Below the pieces are notes generated by a model. That model saw only the letters and a list, made by a program, of their open reading frames with translations, had not been told where the DNA came from and ran no database searches. This document shows, one piece after another, positions 16,408 through 24,592 of a DNA stretch of 46,350 nucleotides. The stretch covers positions 1 to 46,350 of the forward strand of contig JAQWNI010000037.1 in the NCBI GenBank assembly GCA_029268645.1, read 5' to 3'. Both the position numbers and the translations under genes were made by a program. The DNA comes from Myxococcota bacterium (GTDB lineage Bacteria > Myxococcota_A > UBA9160 > UBA4427). Numbering within the stretch: position 1 is the stretch's first letter; every line of letters starts with the position of its first letter.

Positions 16408-17162
16408 GGCCGCTGGGTCGCACAGGTCTTCGAGTGAGTCCATTGGGGCTGGGGACCACCAAGTTCGGCCGAAATGAAGAGGTGAAGTATCCGCGGGAAT
16501 TCGACCTGCCGACAGACTCCGAGATTCTCGCATTGCTTGAGTGTGCCCGGCTCTGGGGAATCAACCTGATCGATACTGCGCCTGCCTACGGGACGAGCGA
16601 AGAACGGATCGGCCGCTTGCTTGTGGAACGAGAAGATTGGGTCATTGCGACCAAAGTGGGGGAAACTTTTGACGGGGGTCGATCACGCTTCGACTTTAGC
16701 CCGGAGGCCATCCGGCGGAGTGTTGAGGAGAGCCTACGTCGCTTGCGCACCGATTGGCTTGATCTGGTGCTCCTTCATTCAAACGGGGACGACCTGTCGA
16801 TTCTCGACCGAAGCGATGCGCTCGAAACACTGGAGTCCCTCCGGGAGTCCGGAAAGATCCGAGCCATCGGGGCTTCGACGAAGACAGTCGCCGGTGGCCT
16901 TCGCGCGACTGAGTTGTGCGATGTCGTCATGCTTTCGCTCAGCCGCGCAGACCTGAGCCAGCGCCCGGTGGTCGAAGCCGCTCACCGGGCCCGGGTCGGG
17001 GTGCTGGTCAAAAAACCCCTGGCCAGCGGGCATGATCCCGACCCGGCTCTGGCCCTCGCCGAAGTCGCGGCGAGCCCCGGGCTGACGAGCATTGTGGTCG
17101 GAACTCTTTCCGCCGAGCATCTTGAGCAAAACGCTCGTGCGGTGGGCCTAGAATGTAGCTAA
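16395..17162 (+). CDS. Aldo/keto reductase
   Basis: A 255-residue TIM-barrel NADPH-dependent reductase. The GTG at 16395 lies inside the end of the FAD gene and gives the typical AKR start (RPLGRTGLRVSPLGLGTTKFG). The catalytic tetrad is visible: D and Y in DTAPAYG, K in IATKVGE and H in LVLLHSN. The AKR C-terminal loop seems short compared with about 320 residues in many members, so the barrel is near the minimum. Coupled to the preceding gene, it may reduce a carbonyl produced by the FAD enzyme, or the reverse. Confidence 0.83.
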   Translation: MDRLRPLGRTGLRVSPLGLGTTKFGRNEEVKYPREFDLPTDSEILALLECARLWGINLIDTAPAYGTSEERIGRLLVEREDWVIATKVGETFDGGRSRFDFSPEAIRRSVEESLRRLRTDWLDLVLLHSNGDDLSILDRSDALETLESLRESGKIRAIGASTKTVAGGLRATELCDVVMLSLSRADLSQRPVVEAAHRARVGVLVKKPLASGHDPDPALALAEVAASPGLTSIVVGTLSAEHLEQNARAVGLECS

Positions 17163-17517
17163 AAAGACACACCGCAACGGAATGTGGCCACCCACTTCAC
17201 GGCTGGCCGGTTGTGACGGGGCTTCCATTTCGCGAGAATCTGGGCCTTGGGGAGCCCTTGCATCGATCTGCGCAGACCCCGGCACAGCCGGGAGGGAGCG
17301 GAGGCAGGGATCTCTTGCGTCGCTCCGCTGGGTACGGCGGAGCATCGCCGATACGGGCAGGGGGGCCCACGAACTTTTTGGATACACGCCATCGAAACTC
17401 GATGGAACGTCTTGGGAACCTCTGCCGGGCAGTCGGCGGACGGTCTCCGCGCGGTCGTATCGCCTCCTCCCCCAGGCTCTTCACGACTCAAACCCATCAC
17501 TCATTCTTCGAGGCTTC
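17163..17517 (+). other. Non-coding stretch with two perfect hairpins upstream of the START-like gene
   Basis: 355 nt without a credible gene. Two exact inverted repeats are visible: GCTCCGC (17322-17328) with GCGGAGC (17337-17343), loop of 8; and CCATCGA (17389-17395) with TCGATGG (17399-17405), loop of 3. No U-run follows either, so they are not clear terminators. They could be operators or part of a structured 5' leader for the gene at 17518. Confidence 0.35.
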
Positions 17518-18273
17518 ATGAAAATTTCACGCATCGTCTTGGTTTCCCTGGCCGTTTTGGTTGTGGGGATTCTTTGGTTCGTCTTCTTGGCGGGCTCAAC
17601 CGACTATTCCGACGCCGATATCAGAGAGGTCGACCGGGCAGAACTCTTCACCGTGACGGAAAAACTTCTCGCTGACTCCGAGTCGTGGCCGCCGGAACTT
17701 GAAGCCGAGCAGGTCTCCGTGTCCTCCTCCCTTGAACCCTACCCTGTCCGGACGGTTCGTTACTCGGTCGAAGTCGAAGCCGATTTCGAGGAAGTCGTGG
17801 AGTACATCAAGGATGAGAACTACTCCGGTCCTGGCCGTCGGGACAAGCCTGAAAAATCTAAGTATGAAGTAACCCTCTACCAGAAGGACGTGGAGGGTGT
17901 CCCGAACGAATGGGTCCGGCGCTCGGTTCATATCGCACCGCCGCCTGGCGGGAATCGAGACGCAGTGGTCGTCTATTACGAAGATCGCCCCGATCCGAAC
18001 ACCTACCGGGTGGCGTTTCAGTCCATTGAAACGATTGACGGTGAAGACGTGCCGGTGGTTGAAGACGCGGTTCGCTTCAAGGTTTTGCCTTCGATCTACA
18101 AAGTCGAGCAAACGGCCCCGGGTAAAGTTCGCGTGCGAAAGATTGAAGCCGTCGATCCGCGAGGATCCATGAGCACGGCGATGAATAACTACTTCATTTC
18201 ACTGCTTTTTTTCCGGGACTACATGTTCGAACAGGCAAAGGATATGCGGAAGAACCTGGGAGGCGGCTCTTAG
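17518..18273 (+). CDS. Membrane-anchored START/SRPBCC-like lipid-binding protein
   Basis: A 252-residue protein with an N-terminal transmembrane anchor (about residues 5-27, SRIVLVSLAVLVVGILWFVF) and a soluble domain outside the cytoplasm. The soluble part shows a START-like run of strands and a C-terminal amphipathic helix: a repeated S-x-E-x-E-A-D-F-E-E-V pattern, VRRSVHIAPPPG, then MSTAMNNYFISLLFFRDYMFEQAKDM. START-type domains bind sterols or other lipids, which fits the neighbouring sterol desaturase, but the fold call is from pattern only. A longer frame upstream (from 17182) is rejected because its first 112 residues have no protein-like character. Confidence 0.6.
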   Translation: MKISRIVLVSLAVLVVGILWFVFLAGSTDYSDADIREVDRAELFTVTEKLLADSESWPPELEAEQVSVSSSLEPYPVRTVRYSVEVEADFEEVVEYIKDENYSGPGRRDKPEKSKYEVTLYQKDVEGVPNEWVRRSVHIAPPPGGNRDAVVVYYEDRPDPNTYRVAFQSIETIDGEDVPVVEDAVRFKVLPSIYKVEQTAPGKVRVRKIEAVDPRGSMSTAMNNYFISLLFFRDYMFEQAKDMRKNLGGGS

Positions 18274-18310
18274 AGCTGAGCCCGGAGAACCTCTCCGCGC
18301 CTTCATTTCT

Positions 18311-19270
18311 CTAGCCCTGGGACTTATCGGCTTCTGGAGACGGATGGACTTGATTCCAACGAAAAGGCACAGCCAGCTGCTTCAGGACGGTTTTGGGCAT
18401 GTTGTACCCCTCCTCAAGCCCGAGTGGCCCGAAGTCGCTTTGGTCTTCAGGCAGGTAACGGGTTCCAAAGATCCGATCTGCGAAATTGAAGAAGCTCCCG
18501 TAATTCGAACGGCTACCCGGCAGGCCCACCGAGTGGTGGGCGCGGTGATGCCCCGGCGAATTCAGAAATTTGTCAAAGAACCCGCACTTCAGGTCGGCAT
18601 TGGAATGATTGAGCAATCCCGTGATGCCTGCGAATACGTTGTGAAAGACGATGATCTCGTAATCGACTCCGAAGAACAAAAGGGACAAGGTACCGATCGC
18701 GACTGTCAAGAAAATATCAATCGGGTAGAAGTAGGAAGCGCGGAGCATTTCCAAACGATCCAGGCTGTGGTGAATGGAGTGGTAACGCCAAAGGAGCGGC
18801 ACCTCATGAGTCGCACGGTGGTACCAGTACTTCGAGAAGTCGACGATCAACGTGACGAGCAGCAGCTGGAACAAGATGTGAGTATGGCTAGGCCAAATGT
18901 CGAAGACGGTGACGTAGTGGTGATAGCTGGCCGTGCTCGCCAAGATGCTGATCAAGAGAAAAACGTGCAGGTAGTCAATCGGCGCCGCGGCCATGAAGTA
19001 GAGGACATCGGCCCGGCTTGCTTTGCGGACCGTGCCCCAGTTTTGCTTATAGGGAATGTAGAATTCCAGCGCGCCAATCAAGATAAGCATGAAGATGTAG
19101 AGGCTGTTCGCCACGATGCCCAAGGAAAAAGGCCCCCCTCCATCGACTCCCCACCAAAGAACTCCGAGAGCGAGAAGCAAGATAGGCCCATACGCAAATC
19201 GACTGACGACGTGGCGGATTCGGTTCGTCTCGAAGCCGCCCTGCGTTCCGTCCATCAACTGTTCGCTCAT
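18311..19270 (-). CDS. Sterol desaturase / fatty acid hydroxylase family di-iron membrane enzyme
   Basis: A 319-residue integral membrane enzyme. It has the histidine boxes of the family: H151-RAT-H155, H164-SI-HH168, and HH(241-242)-RA-HH(245-246), plus H222 in NHSNADL, which together bind the di-iron centre that activates oxygen. Four or five membrane spans precede and separate the boxes. The family introduces double bonds or hydroxyl/oxo groups in sterols (ERG3, ERG25), fatty acids or carotenoids. The start at 19270 is chosen because GGAGG lies 7 nt upstream; a frame extending to 19522 would add 84 uncharacteristic residues. It is divergent from a sterol-glucosyltransferase-like gene. Confidence 0.87.
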   Translation of the reverse strand: MSEQLMDGTQGGFETNRIRHVVSRFAYGPILLLALGVLWWGVDGGGPFSLGIVANSLYIFMLILIGALEFYIPYKQNWGTVRKASRADVLYFMAAAPIDYLHVFLLISILASTASYHHYVTVFDIWPSHTHILFQLLLVTLIVDFSKYWYHRATHEVPLLWRYHSIHHSLDRLEMLRASYFYPIDIFLTVAIGTLSLLFFGVDYEIIVFHNVFAGITGLLNHSNADLKCGFFDKFLNSPGHHRAHHSVGLPGSRSNYGSFFNFADRIFGTRYLPEDQSDFGPLGLEEGYNMPKTVLKQLAVPFRWNQVHPSPEADKSQG

Positions 19271-19524
19271 CTTCAGTCCTCCACTTCCCAGGCCCTCCCG
19301 GCGAGCCCGGGTGTTGGCGCGCAGAGAATAGGGCGCTCCGACCAGCGTTTCACGGATTCTTATCACTGGGGGCGGGGAAGATTTAAACCCTGCCCGCGGG
19401 TACATGCCGATCGGTCCGAAATACGGGCGTTGTCGAAAACGCAGGAGTGCCGAAAGCTCCTCTGGAGCCGGGACAGATCCGGGAATGAATTGAGGGGCGA
19501 GAGAACCATGCGAGGAATTCAATC

Positions 19525-20775
19525 ATGAGACTTCTTTTTTCCGCCGATGGCTCGAGTGGAGACCTGATTCCGATGGTCTTGATGGCCCGAGAGTTCAAGC
19601 AGGCTGGATACGATGTATGTGTTTGTGGATCTACGGAGTTTGAGGGAATGGCTGTCGATTTTGACGTGCCATATGAGGCCTATCCACACTCCTATTCCGA
19701 CATTTATCTGGACAACCAGAAAACCGGTTACATCCATAACATTCGAGAGAACATTCGCCACCGGGAGCGTCTATTCAAAGGCGAATTTGAGCTTTTGAGC
19801 AAGATCGCACCGGACTACGACGTTCTCTTTAACTTTCTTGGTGAGATCCTCGTGCCCTCCTTCGCCGAAGCTTTCAATATGGCGAACATCAAGCTCTTTA
19901 CTTTTCCAGTCATCCCCTCTGAGCGCTACGGACCGCCCATGGGCTTGCCGTTCGTCACTGAAAACAAGTGGGTTAATCGACTGGAGTGGGCAGCTGCTGT
20001 CTTTTCGGCCAAACACCTTTTTTCCTACAACAAAACCATCGATCGAATGCGGGAAGACTTGGGCTTATCGCCGAGCCGGAACTTGTTGGCGGAAAACGCC
20101 CATTGCGATCACATGATGATCGGTTTGTACGAGGAGCTGGTGCCGCCCTGTCCGTCGTGGTCTTCGATCGACTATTCCTACATCGGCCCGTGTATCCCCA
20201 GCCAACCCGCTGAACTCTCGGATTCCCTTGAGCAGTTCCTGTCAGAGGGATCTGCGCCGGTTTACATCGGGTTTGGCAGCATGCGGCACCAAAATAGCGA
20301 TATGTTGACGCGGACTTTGGTGGAGGCGGCTCGTGCAGCGGGCGTGCGGGCGGTGCTGGCGCAAGCGGGTTCGACGATTGGCGCAGAAGTCGAGGGTTCC
20401 GACGATGTATATGTCCTCCGCGAATACCCGATTCCCCACCATAAGCTTTTCCCCCGTTGTCGAGCAGCGGTTCATCACGGGAGCTGGATCACCACGCATT
20501 TGGCTGCCCGAGCGGGCGTTCCTCAACTGGTTCTTCCGCAGGCGAGCGATCAGTATATGTGGGGAGAAATCATTTATAAGAAAGAGCTGGGCCCCAAGTG
20601 GGTTGATATGAATAACCTCAGTCAGCGTAAGCTGCGCGTGGCGCTCGAGCGTCTTGTGACGCGCGAAAATTTCGCGCGTAACGCAGCGGCTTTTGCGGAA
20701 CGCGTGGAGGGGATCAACGGGGCGAAGAATGCTGTGCAGTCCTTCGAGCGCGTTAAACCCAGGCTGAAGCGTTGA
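19525..20775 (+). CDS. UDP-glycosyltransferase, sterol 3beta-glucosyltransferase-like
   Basis: A 416-residue GT-B fold enzyme of the GT1/GT28 superfamily. The N-terminal start MRLLFSADGSSGDLIPMV carries the acceptor-side GxxGD-like motif. The C-terminal donor site shows PVYIGFGSM (245-253), HHGS (317-320) in place of the usual HHGG, and the DQ pair (342-343) in ASDQYMWGE. The VYIGFGSM strand resembles sterol glucosyltransferases (UGT51/UGT80 type). Macrolide and rhamnosyl transferases have the same fold, so the acceptor is not certain. It lies next to and divergent from the sterol desaturase-like gene, with about 254 nt between their starts. Confidence 0.78.
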   Translation: MRLLFSADGSSGDLIPMVLMAREFKQAGYDVCVCGSTEFEGMAVDFDVPYEAYPHSYSDIYLDNQKTGYIHNIRENIRHRERLFKGEFELLSKIAPDYDVLFNFLGEILVPSFAEAFNMANIKLFTFPVIPSERYGPPMGLPFVTENKWVNRLEWAAAVFSAKHLFSYNKTIDRMREDLGLSPSRNLLAENAHCDHMMIGLYEELVPPCPSWSSIDYSYIGPCIPSQPAELSDSLEQFLSEGSAPVYIGFGSMRHQNSDMLTRTLVEAARAAGVRAVLAQAGSTIGAEVEGSDDVYVLREYPIPHHKLFPRCRAAVHHGSWITTHLAARAGVPQLVLPQASDQYMWGEIIYKKELGPKWVDMNNLSQRKLRVALERLVTRENFARNAAAFAERVEGINGAKNAVQSFERVKPRLKR

Positions 20776-20934
20776 GAGAGCGCCAAACCGACAAAGGGCC
20801 TTCCCCGAGAGGAAAAACTCCCCTCGAGGGACTGCCACCCGTTGTGGCGGGGGATGCACAGTGCCGCGGCCCGTTGCTAGTCTCCGCCCGGCGGCGAATT
20901 GTTTGTCATTTCATTTTGAGAGCGTAGAGGGGAC

Positions 20935-21960
20935 ATGATGGGTCATCGTTTTCCTTTTCCGTGTTTACCAACAGGGTGGTACGCGATTGCGCTCAGCCAA
21001 GAGCTGAAGCCCGGTCAGATTTTGAGCCGGCGCTATTTTGAGCGTGATCTCATCGCTTACCGGCTCGACTCCGGTGAAGTTCGGGTGACGGATGCATTCT
21101 GCCCCCATATGGGTGCAAACCTCGGGCGTGTAGGGTGTGTCGAAGGCGACCGGGTGCGGTGCCGCTTTCACGGTTTCGTCTACGACCAGGACGGTCGTTG
21201 TGTGGAAACGCCCTACGGAGGACCCCCTCCGCGCGGAGCGCGGCTGGGGAACTGGCCGGTGGAAGAAAAGAGTGGCCTAGTTCTGGTCTGGTTTGATGCG
21301 GTGGGGCGGGCACCTTTCTGGGATGTGCCTGAGTTGGAACTCGAGGGCTGGACGAACCTTCGCTTCCGACGCTTCACGATTCCGACTCATCCGCAAGAGA
21401 CCACTGAGAACAGCGTTGATTTCGGACATTTCACGCAGATTCATGGGTTTACCGACGGGCAGATCACTGAACCCGTCATAGTCGACGGCGAGCTGCTGAC
21501 GACGAGTTATCGGGCAATGCGAGGGGTTCCAACTCCGAATCATTCATGGATGCAGTTGCCCGTTGATTACGACGTCATCGTCAGAGGCCTCGGGTATTCC
21601 CAGGTAAACGTTCGAATCGATCCCTTGCGGATTCGATTTCGAACCTTTGTTCTTCCGATTCCCATCGACGATGAAAACCTTGACCTGACGTTGGCCGTCT
21701 CTTCTCCCTTTGATCTCGGTCCCCATGCGCGATTGATTAGTCGGATCATGGTCGGCATTATCGGGCGCGAAATAGAACAAGACCTAGACGTCTGGACTTA
21801 TAAAACCTACCTGCATGCACCGAAGTTGGCGAAGGGCGACGGGCCCGTCGGAGACTACCGCCGTTACGTGAAACAGGTCTATCCGCTCGACACCGACGGC
21901 AATGAAGTGTCGGATCCTCAAGCGCCGGCCCCGATCCGTCAGCAATCTACGGTGCGTTGA
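20935..21960 (+). CDS. Rieske-type non-heme iron oxygenase (sterol/steroid oxygenase-like)
   Basis: A 341-residue soluble oxygenase component. The Rieske [2Fe-2S] ligands are C56-x-H58 and C76-x2-H79. The mononuclear iron ligands follow in the ENxVDxxHFxxxH stretch (D162, H165, H170), with an acidic C-terminal partner near D283/D285. The layout fits single-subunit oxygenases such as KshA, cholesterol 7-desaturase (DAF-36/Neverland) and the bacterial C-4 sterol demethylase SdmA; I cannot choose between them. GAGGGG sits 5 nt before the second ATG (20938), so the protein may start there. A reductase partner is not in the window. Confidence 0.85.
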   Translation: MMGHRFPFPCLPTGWYAIALSQELKPGQILSRRYFERDLIAYRLDSGEVRVTDAFCPHMGANLGRVGCVEGDRVRCRFHGFVYDQDGRCVETPYGGPPPRGARLGNWPVEEKSGLVLVWFDAVGRAPFWDVPELELEGWTNLRFRRFTIPTHPQETTENSVDFGHFTQIHGFTDGQITEPVIVDGELLTTSYRAMRGVPTPNHSWMQLPVDYDVIVRGLGYSQVNVRIDPLRIRFRTFVLPIPIDDENLDLTLAVSSPFDLGPHARLISRIMVGIIGREIEQDLDVWTYKTYLHAPKLAKGDGPVGDYRRYVKQVYPLDTDGNEVSDPQAPAPIRQQSTVR

Positions 21961-22183
21961 TCGCTCGCCGCGGGCTCTGCCGACGGCCCGCATTGGCCAC
22001 CCGAGAGAGGCCCTTCGTTTTCGGTTAGCCCCCAAGGGCAGGTTTCATGGGGCTCTGAGCAGCTGGCTCACGCTATGCTGATCGATCTCGGCACGAGGTC
22101 CGGTGGGGGCTTGGTCCCCAGGATGATCCCGAGAACGGACCCCCGCGGCCCCCCCCAGCACGGAAGCATCGAGGAGTATAAGG

Positions 22184-23815
22184 GTGAGCCAAAAGACAGA
22201 CTTCGACGTAATCGTGGTCGGGGCCGGCTTCGCGGGTCTCTACATGGTGCACAAGATGCGCAAGGCGGGGCGAAGCGTCCGAGCTTTCGAAGTTGGAGAT
22301 GGAGTGGGCGGAACCTGGTACTGGAATCGCTATCCGGGCGCTCGCTGCGACATTGACAGCATGGAATATTCGTTTGGCTTCGATGAAGAGCTTGAACAAG
22401 AGTGGGAATGGACAGAGCGATACTCGACGCAGCCTGAAATTCTTTCTTATCTGGAGCACGTGGCCGATCGTTTCGAGCTGCGACGCGACATTCAATTCGA
22501 AACACGTGTTCTTTCTGCAGAATTCCGTGATGCGACTACTTCGAGTCACCCTGGGAAATGGGTAGTTAAAACAGATGACGGGTGCGAGTGGAGCGCCCGT
22601 GCTCTTGTCTCGGCTGTCGGCTGCCTTTCGGCTGCAAACACACCGAATTTTGAAGGCCTAGACGATTTTGCTGGGGATCTTTATCACACCGCCCGCTGGC
22701 CCCACGAAGGAGTCGATTTCTCTGGGCGACGTGTCGCGGTGATTGGAACCGGTTCTTCGGCCATCCAGTCCATTCCGCTGATTGCTCAGCAGGCGGAGCA
22801 CCTCACGGTTTTTCAAAGAACACCGAACTATTCGATTCCGGCTTGGAACGCTCCCCTTGACCCCAGTGTCCAGCGAGAAATCAAATCACGTTATCGTGAA
22901 CTTCGAGCCGCCAATCGTGAAGTATTTGGAGCCTTTGGTGGTTTGGGCAACGAAGAAGGAATCGAGCTGCCCGAAGCCGCGGCCTTGACTCCCGAGCAGC
23001 AGCAATTCGTTCTTGAGGAGTTTTGGAAGGTCGGAGGCCTTGTCTTCATTGGCGCCTTCGCAGATATCACACGAAATCCCGAAGCGAATGAGATTGCATC
23101 TGAATTCGTTCGTTCAAAGATTCGCGAAATCGTCAATGACCCGGCGACAGCCGATCTGCTCTGTCCCAAGACCCATGCGATCGCGTGTAAGCGGCCGTGT
23201 GTCGACACGGGCTATTTCGAAACATTTAATCAGGCTCATGTCGATTTGATCGATTTGAGCGAGAAAGGGATTGAGCGAATCACGCGCGACTCAGTGGTGG
23301 GCGGCGGTCGTGAAGTCAGTGTGGATGCTCTAGTACTCGCGACGGGATTCGATGCGATGACGGGCTCTTTGAATGCCATTGAAATTCTTGGCCGAGGAGG
23401 GCAAACGCTCCGAGACAAGTGGTCCGCGGGTCCTGTGACCTACTTGGGTTTAGGTTCGGCCGGTTTCCCCAATCTCTTCATCATCACGGGTCCGGGCAGC
23501 CCGTCCGTGCTCACCAATATGGTTGTGTCGATCGAGCAGCACGTCGAGTTTATTTCCGACTGCCTCGACTATATGGACCAGCAAGGACACAGACTCATCG
23601 AGCCTACAGTCGAAGCCGAAACGGATTGGGTGGCGCATGTCAACGAGGTCGCCTCGGAATACGTGTACCCCACCTGCAACTCCTGGTATTTGGGAGCGAA
23701 CGTTCCCGGCAAGGCCCGAGTCTTTATGCCCCACCCGGGCTTTCCGCCCTATCGCGAGAAATGCGAAGAAGTGGTCCAAAAAGGTTACGAGGGATTCACT
23801 TTCGATGGGATCTAG
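22184..23815 (+). CDS. Type I Baeyer-Villiger monooxygenase (flavin-dependent)
   Basis: A 543-residue FAD/NADPH monooxygenase that inserts oxygen next to a ketone to form an ester or lactone. The FAD Rossmann motif is VVGAGFAG (11-18) and the NADPH one is IGTGSSA (187-193). Between them is the BVMO fingerprint FxGxxxHxxxW (F162 to W172), which separates this family from other flavin monooxygenases. VGGTWYWNRYPGARCD is the usual cyclohexanone-monooxygenase-like segment. The GTG start has GAGGAG 7 nt upstream. It overlaps the HAD gene by 11 nt. The substrate is unknown; steroid ketones, cyclic ketones and long-chain ketones are all possible. Confidence 0.92.
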   Translation: MSQKTDFDVIVVGAGFAGLYMVHKMRKAGRSVRAFEVGDGVGGTWYWNRYPGARCDIDSMEYSFGFDEELEQEWEWTERYSTQPEILSYLEHVADRFELRRDIQFETRVLSAEFRDATTSSHPGKWVVKTDDGCEWSARALVSAVGCLSAANTPNFEGLDDFAGDLYHTARWPHEGVDFSGRRVAVIGTGSSAIQSIPLIAQQAEHLTVFQRTPNYSIPAWNAPLDPSVQREIKSRYRELRAANREVFGAFGGLGNEEGIELPEAAALTPEQQQFVLEEFWKVGGLVFIGAFADITRNPEANEIASEFVRSKIREIVNDPATADLLCPKTHAIACKRPCVDTGYFETFNQAHVDLIDLSEKGIERITRDSVVGGGREVSVDALVLATGFDAMTGSLNAIEILGRGGQTLRDKWSAGPVTYLGLGSAGFPNLFIITGPGSPSVLTNMVVSIEQHVEFISDCLDYMDQQGHRLIEPTVEAETDWVAHVNEVASEYVYPTCNSWYLGANVPGKARVFMPHPGFPPYREKCEEVVQKGYEGFTFDGI

Positions 23816-24512
23816 CGTTCGAAGTTCCCATGTGATCGATCTGCCTTCGGAAACAATTTTGCCTGTTCGAGGCATCATTTTCGATATGGATGGTGTCATT
23901 GTAGACAGCGAACCACGACATCAGCAGGCCTTTCTCGAAGTCTTTGCCGAACTGGGATACGCCGACTCCCATGGCGTCGATTTCGATCTGTACTTGGGTA
24001 AAACGGACCGGGCGGTTTGGCAGGACTTTCTCAAACGAAATCAAACCGCCGAGACCCTTGAAGCCCTGCTTCGCCGCAAGGAACTCCGGTTGATTGAGCT
24101 GATCCAATCGGATCGGCCCCTCTTTGAACCCATTCCCGAGTTGCTCCGAGATTTGGCGTTGGATTATTCGCTTTCTGTCGCCTCGGGATCGCCGCATCGG
24201 GTGATCGAAACGGTGTTGGCCCTTGAGGACCTTTCTCGCTATTTCCCGGTTGTTGTCAGCGCCGAGGATGTTCCCCGAGGAAAGCCTGCTCCTGATATTT
24301 TTCTGGAGGCGGCCTATCGGATGAAAATGGACCCGATAGAGCTCTGCGTCGTAGAAGACTCTGCCGCTGGGGTGGCCGCGGCCAAGGCCGCCGGTATGCA
24401 GGTGATCGCGATTACCAATAGTCTTCCGGCAGAAAAGCTTTTCGAGGCCGACTGCGTGATCGCGGATTATGCTGAGATTTTTCGAATTCTCTGCGATTCA
24501 GGTGAGGGCTGA
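23805..24512 (+). CDS. HAD-superfamily phosphatase / phosphomutase (beta-phosphoglucomutase-like)
   Basis: A 235-residue HAD hydrolase of subfamily I. Motif I is DMDGVIVDSE, motif II the Ser in VASGSPHRV, motif III the lysine in RGKPAPDIFLEA and motif IV the acidic pair in VVEDSAAGV. The helical cap between motifs I and II (about residues 38-105) is the C1 type of the beta-phosphoglucomutase/phosphoglycolate phosphatase group. The ATG at 23805 lies inside the end of the BVMO gene, and a longer frame starting at 23523 only runs through BVMO sequence. The substrate is unknown. It cannot be taken for GmhB, which belongs to another HAD subgroup. Confidence 0.88.
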   Translation: MGSSVRSSHVIDLPSETILPVRGIIFDMDGVIVDSEPRHQQAFLEVFAELGYADSHGVDFDLYLGKTDRAVWQDFLKRNQTAETLEALLRRKELRLIELIQSDRPLFEPIPELLRDLALDYSLSVASGSPHRVIETVLALEDLSRYFPVVVSAEDVPRGKPAPDIFLEAAYRMKMDPIELCVVEDSAAGVAAAKAAGMQVIAITNSLPAEKLFEADCVIADYAEIFRILCDSGEG

Positions 24513-24592
24513 GCAACCGATTGCTTCGAACATGAGCGGTCGATGCGCCCACCGTTCAAAAACGACTTAAATATTAGAGAGGGAGTCCTGAG

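Noticed and set aside
17182-17517. N-terminal extension of the START-like protein
   Set aside because: The added 112 residues show no family similarity and would hide the transmembrane anchor that begins at 17518.
17163-17517. Known structured RNA (RNase P, tmRNA, SRP, 6S)
   Set aside because: The conserved sequence blocks of these RNAs are absent; only two simple hairpins are present.
18344-19528. Plus-strand frame of 394 codons
   Set aside because: It lies opposite the sterol desaturase-like gene, has no family resemblance and a charged, low-complexity composition, as expected for antisense of GC-rich coding DNA.
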